Positions 1-5,088 of a DNA stretch of 6,037 nt are shown piece after piece. The stretch is from an uncultured Alphaproteobacteria bacterium. Lineage in GTDB: Bacteria; Pseudomonadota; Alphaproteobacteria; Micropepsales; Micropepsaceae. The notes beneath the pieces are model-generated. The model was not told the DNA's origin and made no database searches. It saw only the letters and a list, made by a program, of their open reading frames with translations. The translations under genes and the position numbers were made by a program. Numbering within the stretch: position 1 is the first letter of the stretch; each line of letters begins with the position of its first letter. Where the stretch lies: positions 1 to 6,037 of the forward strand of contig CALDFO010000217.1 of assembly GCA_937942205.1 (NCBI GenBank), in the 5' to 3' direction.

Positions 1-2
1 GG

Positions 3-79
<77 letters not shown>

Positions 80-85
80 CGCCGG

Positions 86-99
86 GCCAAACGTTTGGC
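86..99. repeat. 14-bp perfect palindrome between yacG and tRNA-Phe
   Basis: GCCAAACGTTTGGC is a perfect 14-bp palindrome ending 8 nt before the 5' end of the mature tRNA. As RNA it could fold as a 5-bp stem with an ACGT tetraloop. No T-run follows, so it is not a classical terminator. It could be a processing signal in the tRNA leader, a protein-binding site, or chance. Confidence 0.5.
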
Positions 100-147
100 G
101 GACGGGCTTCTTAGGGGATGGGCCGCGCCCTGTCCAGCCCGCCCGGA

Positions 148-333
148 TCAGTCCTCCTCCGGGTCGTTTGCCGTGGGATTTCCGGCACTTGCCGGGTCCG
201 CCGGGGCGCCCGGAATGGCGTATCCGCCCGTCAGCCAGGCCCCCAGATCGATGTCGGCGCAGCGTTTCGAGCAAAAGGGCCTGAACCGGTCCTGCGGCGG
301 CTTGCGGCAGATGGGGCATTCAGCTTTCGACAT
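148..333 (-). CDS. yacG: YacG-family zinc-finger protein (DNA gyrase inhibitor family)
   Basis: This is a 61-residue protein of the YacG family. In E. coli YacG binds zinc and inhibits DNA gyrase by contacting GyrB; that is family knowledge and not shown here. The N-terminus carries the complete four-cysteine zinc site: C6-P-x-C9, then C21-S-K-R-C25, followed by the family-typical ADIDLGAWL segment and a short acidic, Pro/Ala-rich tail. The length is close to the usual 60-65 residues. The ATG at 333 has a strong Shine-Dalgarno site, GGGAGG (340-345), with a 6-nt spacer. The start lies inside the end of the upstream ribonuclease gene, a 14-bp overlap in another frame that suggests translational coupling. 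It is the last protein gene before tRNA-Phe. Confidence in the family is high; gyrase inhibition in this organism is inferred. Confidence 0.94.
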   Translation of the reverse strand: MSKAECPICRKPPQDRFRPFCSKRCADIDLGAWLTGGYAIPGAPADPASAGNPTANDPEED

Positions 334-1399
334 CGAAATCCTCCCGGTCCTCGGCCAGAAAACGCACCTGCCCCACCCCGCGCCGGTCCAGCCCGGCCCG
401 CACCTGGGGACGCGACAGCCGGCCTATCCGCGCCGGCGCGGCGCGCACCGTGATCGTCCGGCCCGGCGCGGCGCGGGCGGCCCGTTCCACGGCGCGCAAT
501 ATCTCCTGTTCGGGGCGCGGCGGGGCCAGCGGCGCATCCCGCCGCTGGCGGGCGATGCTGACCACGCCATGCGCGTTCATGGGCGCGATATCGGCCGCCG
601 CCGGATGACGCGCCAGTGCGCGCTCCAGCACCTCGACCACCGCCGCGCGTTCCTGTTCCATCTGGATAAAATCCAGCACGATCAGCCCACCGATCCCGCG
701 CAGCACGATCTGCCGCCCCGCTTCCCGCGCCGCTTCCAGATTGACGATGCGCGCGGTGTCCTCACGCCCGCCACTGGCGGCGAAGCTGCCGGAATTGACG
801 TCTATCGCGGTCAGGCCCTCGGTCTTTTCCAGCGTGATCCAGCCGCCGCAGGGCAAGGCCACGCGCGGGCGATACAGCGCCGCCACCTGCTCCTCCAGGT
901 CATGCCGCAGGAACAGGTCTTCGCGGGCGGCGGTCAGGCCATGTTGCGCGGCCAGACGCGCCTCATCCACCAGCACCGCATCGGCGCGCCATTCGCGCAA
1001 CAGCCGCGCCACCAGCCCCGGCCCCGCCTGCAGCAGCGCGGGCGGCTTGGCCATGCGGGCCCGTGCGGCAAGTTCATCGGTCAAGCTGACTTTGGCCGTC
1101 AGCTTTGCGCCTTTTTCGCCCGCTGCTTCACGCGTCACCTGCACCGCGATGGCCTGGCCCTCATGCAGCGGCGCGGGCGCATCGCGCAGCGCCAGAAAAC
1201 CGTCGCGCGCCGCGCCGATGGCCACAAAGGCGGCCTGCATCGCCGCCATCACCCGGGTGACGCGGCCGATATAGATGTCGCCCAGGCGCGGGCCGTCGGC
1301 AAAGACCGGTTCCACCGCATAGCTTTGGAGAACGCCATCCTCGACCAGCGCCGCGCGGGTTTCGCCCGCGCCCGCATGGATCAGGATTTCAGACGGCAT
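320..1399 (-). CDS. rng: Short RNase E/G-family ribonuclease
   Basis: This 359-residue protein belongs to the RNase E/G endoribonucleases, which cut single-stranded RNA in rRNA maturation and mRNA decay. An S1-like RNA-binding segment lies near residues 37-105 ([11 protein letters not shown]...GARDGFL). The catalytic core is clear: TAIDVNSG with D200 and GLIVLDFI with D243, matching the two metal-binding aspartates of E. coli RNase E. It is much shorter than E. coli RNase G (about 490 residues). The segment between the S1 end and residue 118 is contracted, so the GLIVRT-type 5'-phosphate sensor seen in RNase E is absent. After [10 protein letters not shown] (278-287) there is no CPxCxGxG zinc-link; C184 is the only cysteine. 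The C-terminus is rich in Arg and Ala. The start at 1399 overlaps the end of maf by 11 bp with no strong Shine-Dalgarno, consistent with coupling. The symbol rng is given by family; substrate preference is unknown. Confidence 0.92.
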   Translation of the reverse strand: MPSEILIHAGAGETRAALVEDGVLQSYAVEPVFADGPRLGDIYIGRVTRVMAAMQAAFVAIGAARDGFLALRDAPAPLHEGQAIAVQVTREAAGEKGAKLTAKVSLTDELAARARMAKPPALLQAGPGLVARLLREWRADAVLVDEARLAAQHGLTAAREDLFLRHDLEEQVAALYRPRVALPCGGWITLEKTEGLTAIDVNSGSFAASGGREDTARIVNLEAAREAGRQIVLRGIGGLIVLDFIQMEQERAAVVEVLERALARHPAAADIAPMNAHGVVSIARQRRDAPLAPPRPEQEILRAVERAARAAPGRTITVRAAPARIGRLSRPQVRAGLDRRGVGQVRFLAEDREDFDVES

Positions 1400-1967
1400 G
1401 GCCCGCGCCCGTCAGCAGCGCGACGGTCGGCGCCAGCGGCAGGCCCACCACATTGGAATAGCTGCCGGAGATGTCCTTCACAAAGGCTTCGGCCCGGCCC
1501 TGGATGGCATAACCACCCGCCTTGCCCACGCCCTCGCGGCTTTCGACATAGGCGTCCACCTGCGCCGCGGTCAGGCGCAGCATGGAAACCCGCGTCAGCG
1601 CCAGGCGCGTCCGCAGCTTGCCGTCCGGCGCGATCAGCGCCACCGCCGTCATCACCTGGTGGCGGCGGCCCGCCAGCAGCGCCAGGCAGGCGCGCACCTG
1701 GGCGTCGTCGGCGGCCTTGGGCAGGATGCGGCGGCCACAGGCCACCACCGTATCGGCGGCCAGGATGAAGGCTGGGGCCCCGTTCCACTCGCTTTCCACC
1801 CGGCGCGCCTTTTCGACGGCCAGACGCAGGGCATGGATGCGGGGCTGCTCGCCCTTGCGCACGCCCTCATCAATATCGGCGGGAAGAACCTTGTCGGGCA
1901 CAATGCCCACCTGCGCCAGCAGTTGCAGGCGGCGCGGGCTTTCACTGGCGAGGATCAGGTGTGCCAT
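1389..1967 (-). CDS. maf: Maf-family nucleoside triphosphate pyrophosphatase
   Basis: This 192-residue cytoplasmic Maf protein is expected to hydrolyse nucleoside triphosphates to the monophosphate and pyrophosphate, removing dTTP/UTP or modified nucleotides. The N-terminus shows the Maf signature LASESPRR (6-13). AADTVV (70-75) holds the likely catalytic D72. GKAGGYAIQG (148-157) and the ISGSYSNVVGLP segment (166-177) follow. R12/R13, K53 and Q157 fit the dTTP/UTP-type (YhdE-like) subgroup better than the m7GTP-type (YceF) subgroup; this assignment is inference from recalled family residues. The length is normal. The ATG at 1967 is preceded by AAGG (1975-1978) with a 7-nt spacer. A 122-bp gap separates it from infA, so it may have its own promoter. 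Its stop codon overlaps the start of the ribonuclease gene. Overexpressed Maf proteins have been linked to septum inhibition in Bacillus. Confidence 0.97.
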   Translation of the reverse strand: MAHLILASESPRRLQLLAQVGIVPDKVLPADIDEGVRKGEQPRIHALRLAVEKARRVESEWNGAPAFILAADTVVACGRRILPKAADDAQVRACLALLAGRRHQVMTAVALIAPDGKLRTRLALTRVSMLRLTAAQVDAYVESREGVGKAGGYAIQGRAEAFVKDISGSYSNVVGLPLAPTVALLTGAGHAV

Positions 1968-2019
1968 GCGCCAACCTTAGCATGAAAGCGGCGCGCGGGA
2001 TTTTGTGACGTGAACAGGA

Positions 2020-2060
2020 GCGCCAAGCGACGTGTACAAGACGTACACGAGCGATGGCGC
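2020..2060. promoter_or_regulatory. Two-tier inverted repeat in the infA-maf gap
   Basis: The outer arms GCGCCA (2020-2025) and TGGCGC (2055-2060) are exact reverse complements. The inner arms CGTGTAC (2031-2037) and GTACACG (2043-2049) are also exact, around a 5-nt centre. Between the tiers each side carries the same 5 bases, AGCGA, which cannot pair, so the whole is a stem-internal loop-stem with symmetric spacing. The inner 19-bp dyad resembles operators bound by dimeric repressors such as TetR-type proteins (inference). On the minus strand it lies 53-93 bases before the maf start, suitable for controlling maf-rng-yacG. A weak -35-like TTGTAC falls inside the right half of the dyad, but no good -10 follows at the expected distance. 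No T-run follows, so a simple intrinsic terminator is unlikely. Confidence 0.55.
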
Positions 2061-2061
2061 G

Positions 2062-2090
2062 ACGCCTTCACGGCGCAAAAGCCAAGCGCC
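2062..2090 (-). other. Short alternative hairpins just after infA
   Basis: Directly at the infA stop codon the minus-strand transcript can pair GGCGC (2086-2090) with GCGCC (2072-2076) across a 9-nt U-rich loop. Alternatively the same GCGCC can pair with GGCGU (2062-2066) across loop GUGAA. The two stems exclude each other. They could slow or end transcription after infA or protect the mRNA end, but no U-tract follows, so I do not call a terminator. GC-rich DNA gives such short stems by chance. Confidence 0.25.
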
Positions 2091-2311
2091 TAGCGGAAGC
2101 GGTAGGTGATGCGCCCCTTGGTCAGGTCATAGGGCGTCATCTCGATCATCACCTTGTCGCCGGTCAGCACCCGGATGCGGTTCTTGCGCATCTTGCCGGC
2201 GGTATGGGCGATGATGATGTGGTCATTGGCGATCAGCTTCACGCGGAAGGTCGCATTGGGCAGGAGTTCCTCGACGATGCCTTCGAACTCCAGCAATTCT
2301 TCCTTGGCCAA
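2090..2311 (-). CDS. infA: Translation initiation factor IF-1
   Basis: This is IF-1, the small OB-fold factor that binds the 30S A site and works with IF-2 and IF-3 in translation initiation. The sequence is nearly all family core: [10 protein letters not shown] at the start, [29 protein letters not shown] and the C-terminal [15 protein letters not shown]. The chosen start is TTG at 2311. It gives 73 residues and puts (M)AKEE where almost all IF-1 proteins begin, and GAGGA (2316-2320) sits 4 nt upstream. An in-frame TTG at 2371 would add 20 unrelated residues and coincides with the predicted -35 box, so I reject it. The protein is one residue longer than the common 72 because of an insertion near residues 27-28 (VKLIANDH where VKLENDH is usual). 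It stands alone, 80 bp after the phosphatase gene and 122 bp before maf. Confidence 0.98.
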   Translation of the reverse strand: MAKEELLEFEGIVEELLPNATFRVKLIANDHIIIAHTAGKMRKNRIRVLTGDKVMIEMTPYDLTKGRITYRFR

Positions 2312-2315
2312 TAGA

Positions 2316-2320
2316 TCCTC
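2316..2320 (-). promoter_or_regulatory. Ribosome binding site that fixes the infA TTG start
   Basis: GAGGA on the minus strand lies 4 nt before TTG (2309-2311). No in-frame ATG or GTG exists at a suitable distance; the nearby ATG at 2321-2323 is out of frame. This site and family alignment together support TTG initiation. Confidence 0.7.
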
Positions 2321-2342
2321 ATTGAAGCTTTCGCGAGGTGCG

Positions 2343-2371
2343 GAAATAGGGCGGGCAGACCCGAAAAGCAA
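2343..2371 (-). promoter_or_regulatory. Candidate sigma70-type promoter for infA
   Basis: On the minus strand TTGCTT (2366-2371) and TATTTC (2343-2348) are separated by exactly 17 bp, which fits a housekeeping -35/-10 pair. The predicted transcript would start near 2336 and give a leader of about 25 nt with the infA Shine-Dalgarno in place. The surrounding 80-bp gap is less GC-rich than the neighbouring genes. The match is partial and based on sequence only. Confidence 0.42.
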
Positions 2372-2391
2372 GGCTTTCCCCGCGTTTTTCC

Positions 2392-2844
2392 TCAGGGTTC
2401 GGGACCGCCGGGGGCGGAAAAGCGCTGTTTCAGCCGCTCCAGAAGCTGGTCACGGACCACCCGGTAGGCGCCCAGGCGCTGCTCGCGCGACCCTTCCACC
2501 GCGGTCGGGTCCATGATGGGCCAGTACTCGACCGCGGTGGCGGCGCTGCGGGTCATCTCCATCGCCTTGTGCTGGGCCTCGGGCGTCAGGGTGATCACCA
2601 GGTCGAAAAAACCGTCCCCCAGCTCCTCGAAGCGCCGGGGCTTGTGCGCCCCGATGGCCAGCCCGATCTCGCCCATCGCCTCCACCGCCAGGGGGTCCAG
2701 GTCGCCCGCCCGCACCCCGGCCGATTCCACATGCACGTCGCGCCCCGCCAGGCCGCCCGCCGCCAGGTGGCGCATCAGCGCCGCCGCCATGGCCGAGCGC
2801 ACGGCGTTCATGGTGCAGGCGAACAGGATGGCGCTGGGCCGCAT
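2392..2844 (-). CDS. Low-molecular-weight protein tyrosine phosphatase-like protein
   Basis: This 150-residue protein has the fold signature of the low-molecular-weight phosphatase/arsenate reductase superfamily. The P-loop near the N-terminus is C10-TMNAV-R16-S17, in the family's C-x5-R-S form with the conserved N13. M-D112-P113 near residue 111 supplies the usual general-acid Asp-Pro. VESAGVRAG (39-47) and LVITLTPEA (82-90) fit the family core. C10 is the only cysteine, so the redox cysteines of thioredoxin-coupled ArsC arsenate reductases are missing. I therefore favour a phosphatase or related phospho-ligand function over arsenate reduction. The P-loop lacks the second Cys of classical C-x4-C-R enzymes, a common variant in this group. 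The ATG at 2844 is 6 nt after the UPF0262 stop, suggesting coupled translation. The substrate is unknown; I leave out a gene symbol for that reason. Confidence 0.86.
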   Translation of the reverse strand: MRPSAILFACTMNAVRSAMAAALMRHLAAGGLAGRDVHVESAGVRAGDLDPLAVEAMGEIGLAIGAHKPRRFEELGDGFFDLVITLTPEAQHKAMEMTRSAATAVEYWPIMDPTAVEGSREQRLGAYRVVRDQLLERLKQRFSAPGGPEP

Positions 2845-2850
2845 GGCCGT

Positions 2851-3330
2851 TCAACCCCGCATCTGCAGGACACAGACCAGCGTGAACAGCCGCCGGGCGG
2901 TATCGAAATCGGTTTCGATCTTGCCGTCCAGACGCTTTTTCAGCTCGGCTGCGCCTTCGTCGTGCAGGGTCTTGCGCGCCATGTCCAGCGCCTCGATCTG
3001 ATGCGGCGGCGCGGTGCGGATCGCCTTGTAATAGCTTTCGCAGACCACGAAATAATCCTTCACCACCTTGCGTAGCGGCGTCAGCGACAGCATCACCTTG
3101 CGGTGCGCCCCGGCGGCGTCCGGCGGGGGGCTCTCCAGCCGGATGTCCAGCACCAGCCGGTTCTCCTCCAGCCCCAGCCGCAGGTGATAGGGGCCGCCCG
3201 GCGACCCTTCGGGCCGGAAACTGTTGGCGTCCAGCAGATCGCTGATGGCGACTTCGCATTCCTGCGCGATGGCGCGGCTGCGATACACGACGCTGACCTG
3301 ATCGAGCGCGACCTGGGACAGCCGGAACAT
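2851..3330 (-). CDS. UPF0262 family protein, function unknown
   Basis: This 159-residue protein matches the UPF0262 family, found mainly in alphaproteobacteria and without a known function. Family landmarks are RAIAQECEVAISDLLDANSF (19-38), GGPYHLRLGL (45-54), LSLTPLRKVVKDYFVVCESYY (81-101), AIRTAPPHQIEALDMAR (103-119), LHDEG (122-126) and GKIETDFDTARRLFTLVCVLQMRG at the C-terminus. There is no signal peptide or membrane span; the charged, helical sequence looks cytoplasmic. I place the start at ATG 3330 because GAGGG (3336-3340) then sits 5 nt upstream. A GTG at 3333 is possible but too close to that site. The Shine-Dalgarno overlaps the hisD stop codon and the next gene begins 6 nt after the stop, so it is embedded in the operon. 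A role beside the adjacent phosphatase-like protein is a guess from position only. Confidence 0.93.
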   Translation of the reverse strand: MFRLSQVALDQVSVVYRSRAIAQECEVAISDLLDANSFRPEGSPGGPYHLRLGLEENRLVLDIRLESPPPDAAGAHRKVMLSLTPLRKVVKDYFVVCESYYKAIRTAPPHQIEALDMARKTLHDEGAAELKKRLDGKIETDFDTARRLFTLVCVLQMRG

Positions 3331-3338
3331 CACCGCCC

Positions 3339-4637
3339 TCAGTCCTTCCGGTTCAGGCGGGCGGAAATGGAGCGGGCATGGGCATCCAGCCCCTCGGCTT
3401 GCGCCAGCGTGACGGCCTCGGGGCCGATGGCCTCCAGGCTGCGGGCGTCCAGGCCCAACAGGGTGGTGCGTTTCATGTAATCCAGCACCGACAGGCCCGA
3501 CGAGAAGCGGGCGGTGCGCGAGGTGGGCAACACATGGTTGGGCCCGGCGATATAATCGCCCATCGCCTCGGGGGTGTGGCGGCCCAGGAAGATCGCCCCG
3601 GCATGACGGACCTTTTTCGCGAACGTCTCCGGCGCGTCGGTGGCGATCTCCAGATGCTCCGGCGCGAAACGGTCCGACAGCGCCGCCGCGTCCTCCAGCT
3701 TGTCCACCACCACGATGGCCCCATAATCGCCCCAGCTTTTCGCGGCGATCTCCTTGCGCGGCAACAGCGCGATCTGGCGTTCGGCGGCTTCGGCCACCCG
3801 GTCCGCGAAACCGGCATCGTCGGTGATCAGGATGGACTGGGAACTGGCGTCATGCTCGGCCTGGGACAACAGGTCGGCGGCGATCCAGTCCGGATCGTTC
3901 CTGCCGTCGGCGATGACCAGGATTTCCGACGGCCCCGCCACGCTGTCGATGCCCACCTGGCCGAACACCTCGCGCTTGGCGGCGGCGACATAGGCGTTGC
4001 CGGGCCCCACGATCTTGTCCACCGCCGCGATGCTTTCGGTGCCATAGGCCAGCGCCGCCACCGCCTGCGCCCCGCCGATGCGATAAATGTCGGTCACGCC
4101 CGCGCGCCGCGCCGCCGCCAGCACCAGCGGATTGATGCGGCCGCCGCTGGCGGGCGTCACCATCACGATGCGTTCTACCCCCGCCACACGGGCCGGAATG
4201 GCGTTCATCAGCACCGAGGAGGGATAGGAGGCGGTACCACCCGGCACATACAGGCCCACGCTGTCCACACAGGTCCAGCGCCAGCCCAGCAGCGCGCCGG
4301 TGTCGTCGGTGAAACGGTCGTCGGCCGGAATCTGGCGCACGTGATAGGCTTCGATCCGCGCCGCCGCCGTCTCGATGGCGGTCAATTGCGCCTTGCTGAC
4401 GGACTTCAACGCCTCGTCGATCTCGGCGGCGGTCAGCTTGAGGGTCTGGGCGGTGACGCCGGCACGGTCGAAGCGGTTGGTCAGCTCCACCAGCGCCGTA
4501 TCGCCGCGCTTTCTGATATCGGCGATGATGCCGCGCACCACCTGGGCGACATCTTCCTCCTCCTCGCGCTTGGCGAACAGCAGCGCCTCGAAATCGGCGG
4601 CAAAGGTCGTGTCGGCGGCATTGAGGCGGCGCGCCAT
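3339..4637 (-). CDS. hisD: Histidinol dehydrogenase
   Basis: HisD carries out the last two oxidations of histidine biosynthesis, histidinol to histidinal to histidine, with two NAD+ and a zinc ion, in the cytoplasm. The protein is 432 residues, the normal size. Zinc ligands are visible as Q259 and H262 (LLSQAEHD), D361 (MGDYIAGPNH) and H420 (LDAH). The catalytic pair E327-H328 lies in FAPEHLEI. The nucleotide-binding and family segments GLYVPGG (128-134), VGPGNAYVAAAKREVFG (210-226) and DSVAGPSEILVIAD (231-244) are intact. The start ATG at 4637 shares one base with the DUF2948 stop (TGATG) and follows GGAGAGG by 4 nt. An upstream extension of the frame to 4934 overlaps the DUF2948 gene and has no family resemblance, so it is discarded. 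No other his genes are in the window. Confidence 0.99.
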   Translation of the reverse strand: MARRLNAADTTFAADFEALLFAKREEEEDVAQVVRGIIADIRKRGDTALVELTNRFDRAGVTAQTLKLTAAEIDEALKSVSKAQLTAIETAAARIEAYHVRQIPADDRFTDDTGALLGWRWTCVDSVGLYVPGGTASYPSSVLMNAIPARVAGVERIVMVTPASGGRINPLVLAAARRAGVTDIYRIGGAQAVAALAYGTESIAAVDKIVGPGNAYVAAAKREVFGQVGIDSVAGPSEILVIADGRNDPDWIAADLLSQAEHDASSQSILITDDAGFADRVAEAAERQIALLPRKEIAAKSWGDYGAIVVVDKLEDAAALSDRFAPEHLEIATDAPETFAKKVRHAGAIFLGRHTPEAMGDYIAGPNHVLPTSRTARFSSGLSVLDYMKRTTLLGLDARSLEAIGPEAVTLAQAEGLDAHARSISARLNRKD

Positions 4638-5077
4638 CACGCCTCTCCATGTTCGGGCCGGGCGATCGCCGCCCAGGGCTGGGTGAGGTCGGACAGCCCG
4701 CCGTCGATGCATTCCACGGTCAGGCGGATCGCGCCGCCGCCCGCCATCACGATCTCGATCACCCCGCCCGGATCGGCCTCCGCGCCATCCCCGGCCGGAT
4801 TGGGCGCAAAGCGCAGCGCCAGGATGGACACCACCGCCTCGTCCGCGCCCAGCTTGACCTGGTGGGACTGCACTTTCAGCACGCCGTCGAAATGCAGGCC
4901 CGCGCGCACCCGCGTCTTGCCGCCATCCTCCCATTGCAGGCGGTTGACGACGGCGGCGAAGCGCCGCTTTTTCGGCAGCCAGGTGATGTCCTTCAGCTTG
5001 GCCACGGCGTCCTGCAGCCGCGCCGACAGCAGCTCCAGATCCTGGGCGTCCTGGGCCGCCAGAGTCAGACGAGTCAT
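4637..5077 (-). CDS. DUF2948 family protein, function unknown
   Basis: This 146-residue protein fits the DUF2948 family, uncharacterised and usual next to murA and hisD in alphaproteobacteria. Recognisable segments are LAAQDAQDLELLSARLQDAV (6-25), WLPKKRRFAAVVNRLQWE (33-50), a basic Arg-rich core around GKTRVRAGLHFDGVLKVQ (53-70), and the C-terminal ECIDGGLSDLTQPW (122-135). There is no signal peptide or membrane segment. Three starts compete. ATG 5077 gives the N-terminus MTRLTL that best fits family members. ATG 5089 shares one base with the murA stop (TGATG, as at the next junction). GTG at 5092 is least likely. The last two add 4 or 5 residues. Its end overlaps the hisD start by one base. 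Function cannot be inferred beyond co-expression with murA and hisD. Confidence 0.9.
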   Translation of the reverse strand: MTRLTLAAQDAQDLELLSARLQDAVAKLKDITWLPKKRRFAAVVNRLQWEDGGKTRVRAGLHFDGVLKVQSHQVKLGADEAVVSILALRFAPNPAGDGAEADPGGVIEIVMAGGGAIRLTVECIDGGLSDLTQPWAAIARPEHGEA

Positions 5078-5088
5078 TCCGCCACCCA

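Noticed and set aside
95..1768. Long plus-strand open frame (557 codons) opposite yacG, the ribonuclease gene and maf
   Set aside because: It is antisense to three recognised genes, very rich in Arg, Pro, His and Gly, and has no recognisable domain. Such frames are expected opposite GC-rich codons.
1968..2089. Intrinsic terminator after infA
   Set aside because: Several GC-rich stems exist but none is followed by a T-run on the minus strand, so I recorded the repeats without calling a terminator.
2312..2371. N-terminal extension of IF-1 by 20 residues from an upstream TTG
   Set aside because: IF-1 does not carry such an extension; the region holds the predicted promoter and the ribosome binding site for the TTG at 2311.
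2450..3259. Minus-strand open frame overlapping the phosphatase and UPF0262 genes
   Set aside because: It is an out-of-frame shadow of two recognised genes with biased Gly/Arg/Ala composition.
4638..4934. N-terminal extension of hisD by about 99 residues
   Set aside because: It lies in another frame of the DUF2948 gene, has no HisD similarity, and the ATG at 4637 has a good ribosome site and the family's N-terminus.
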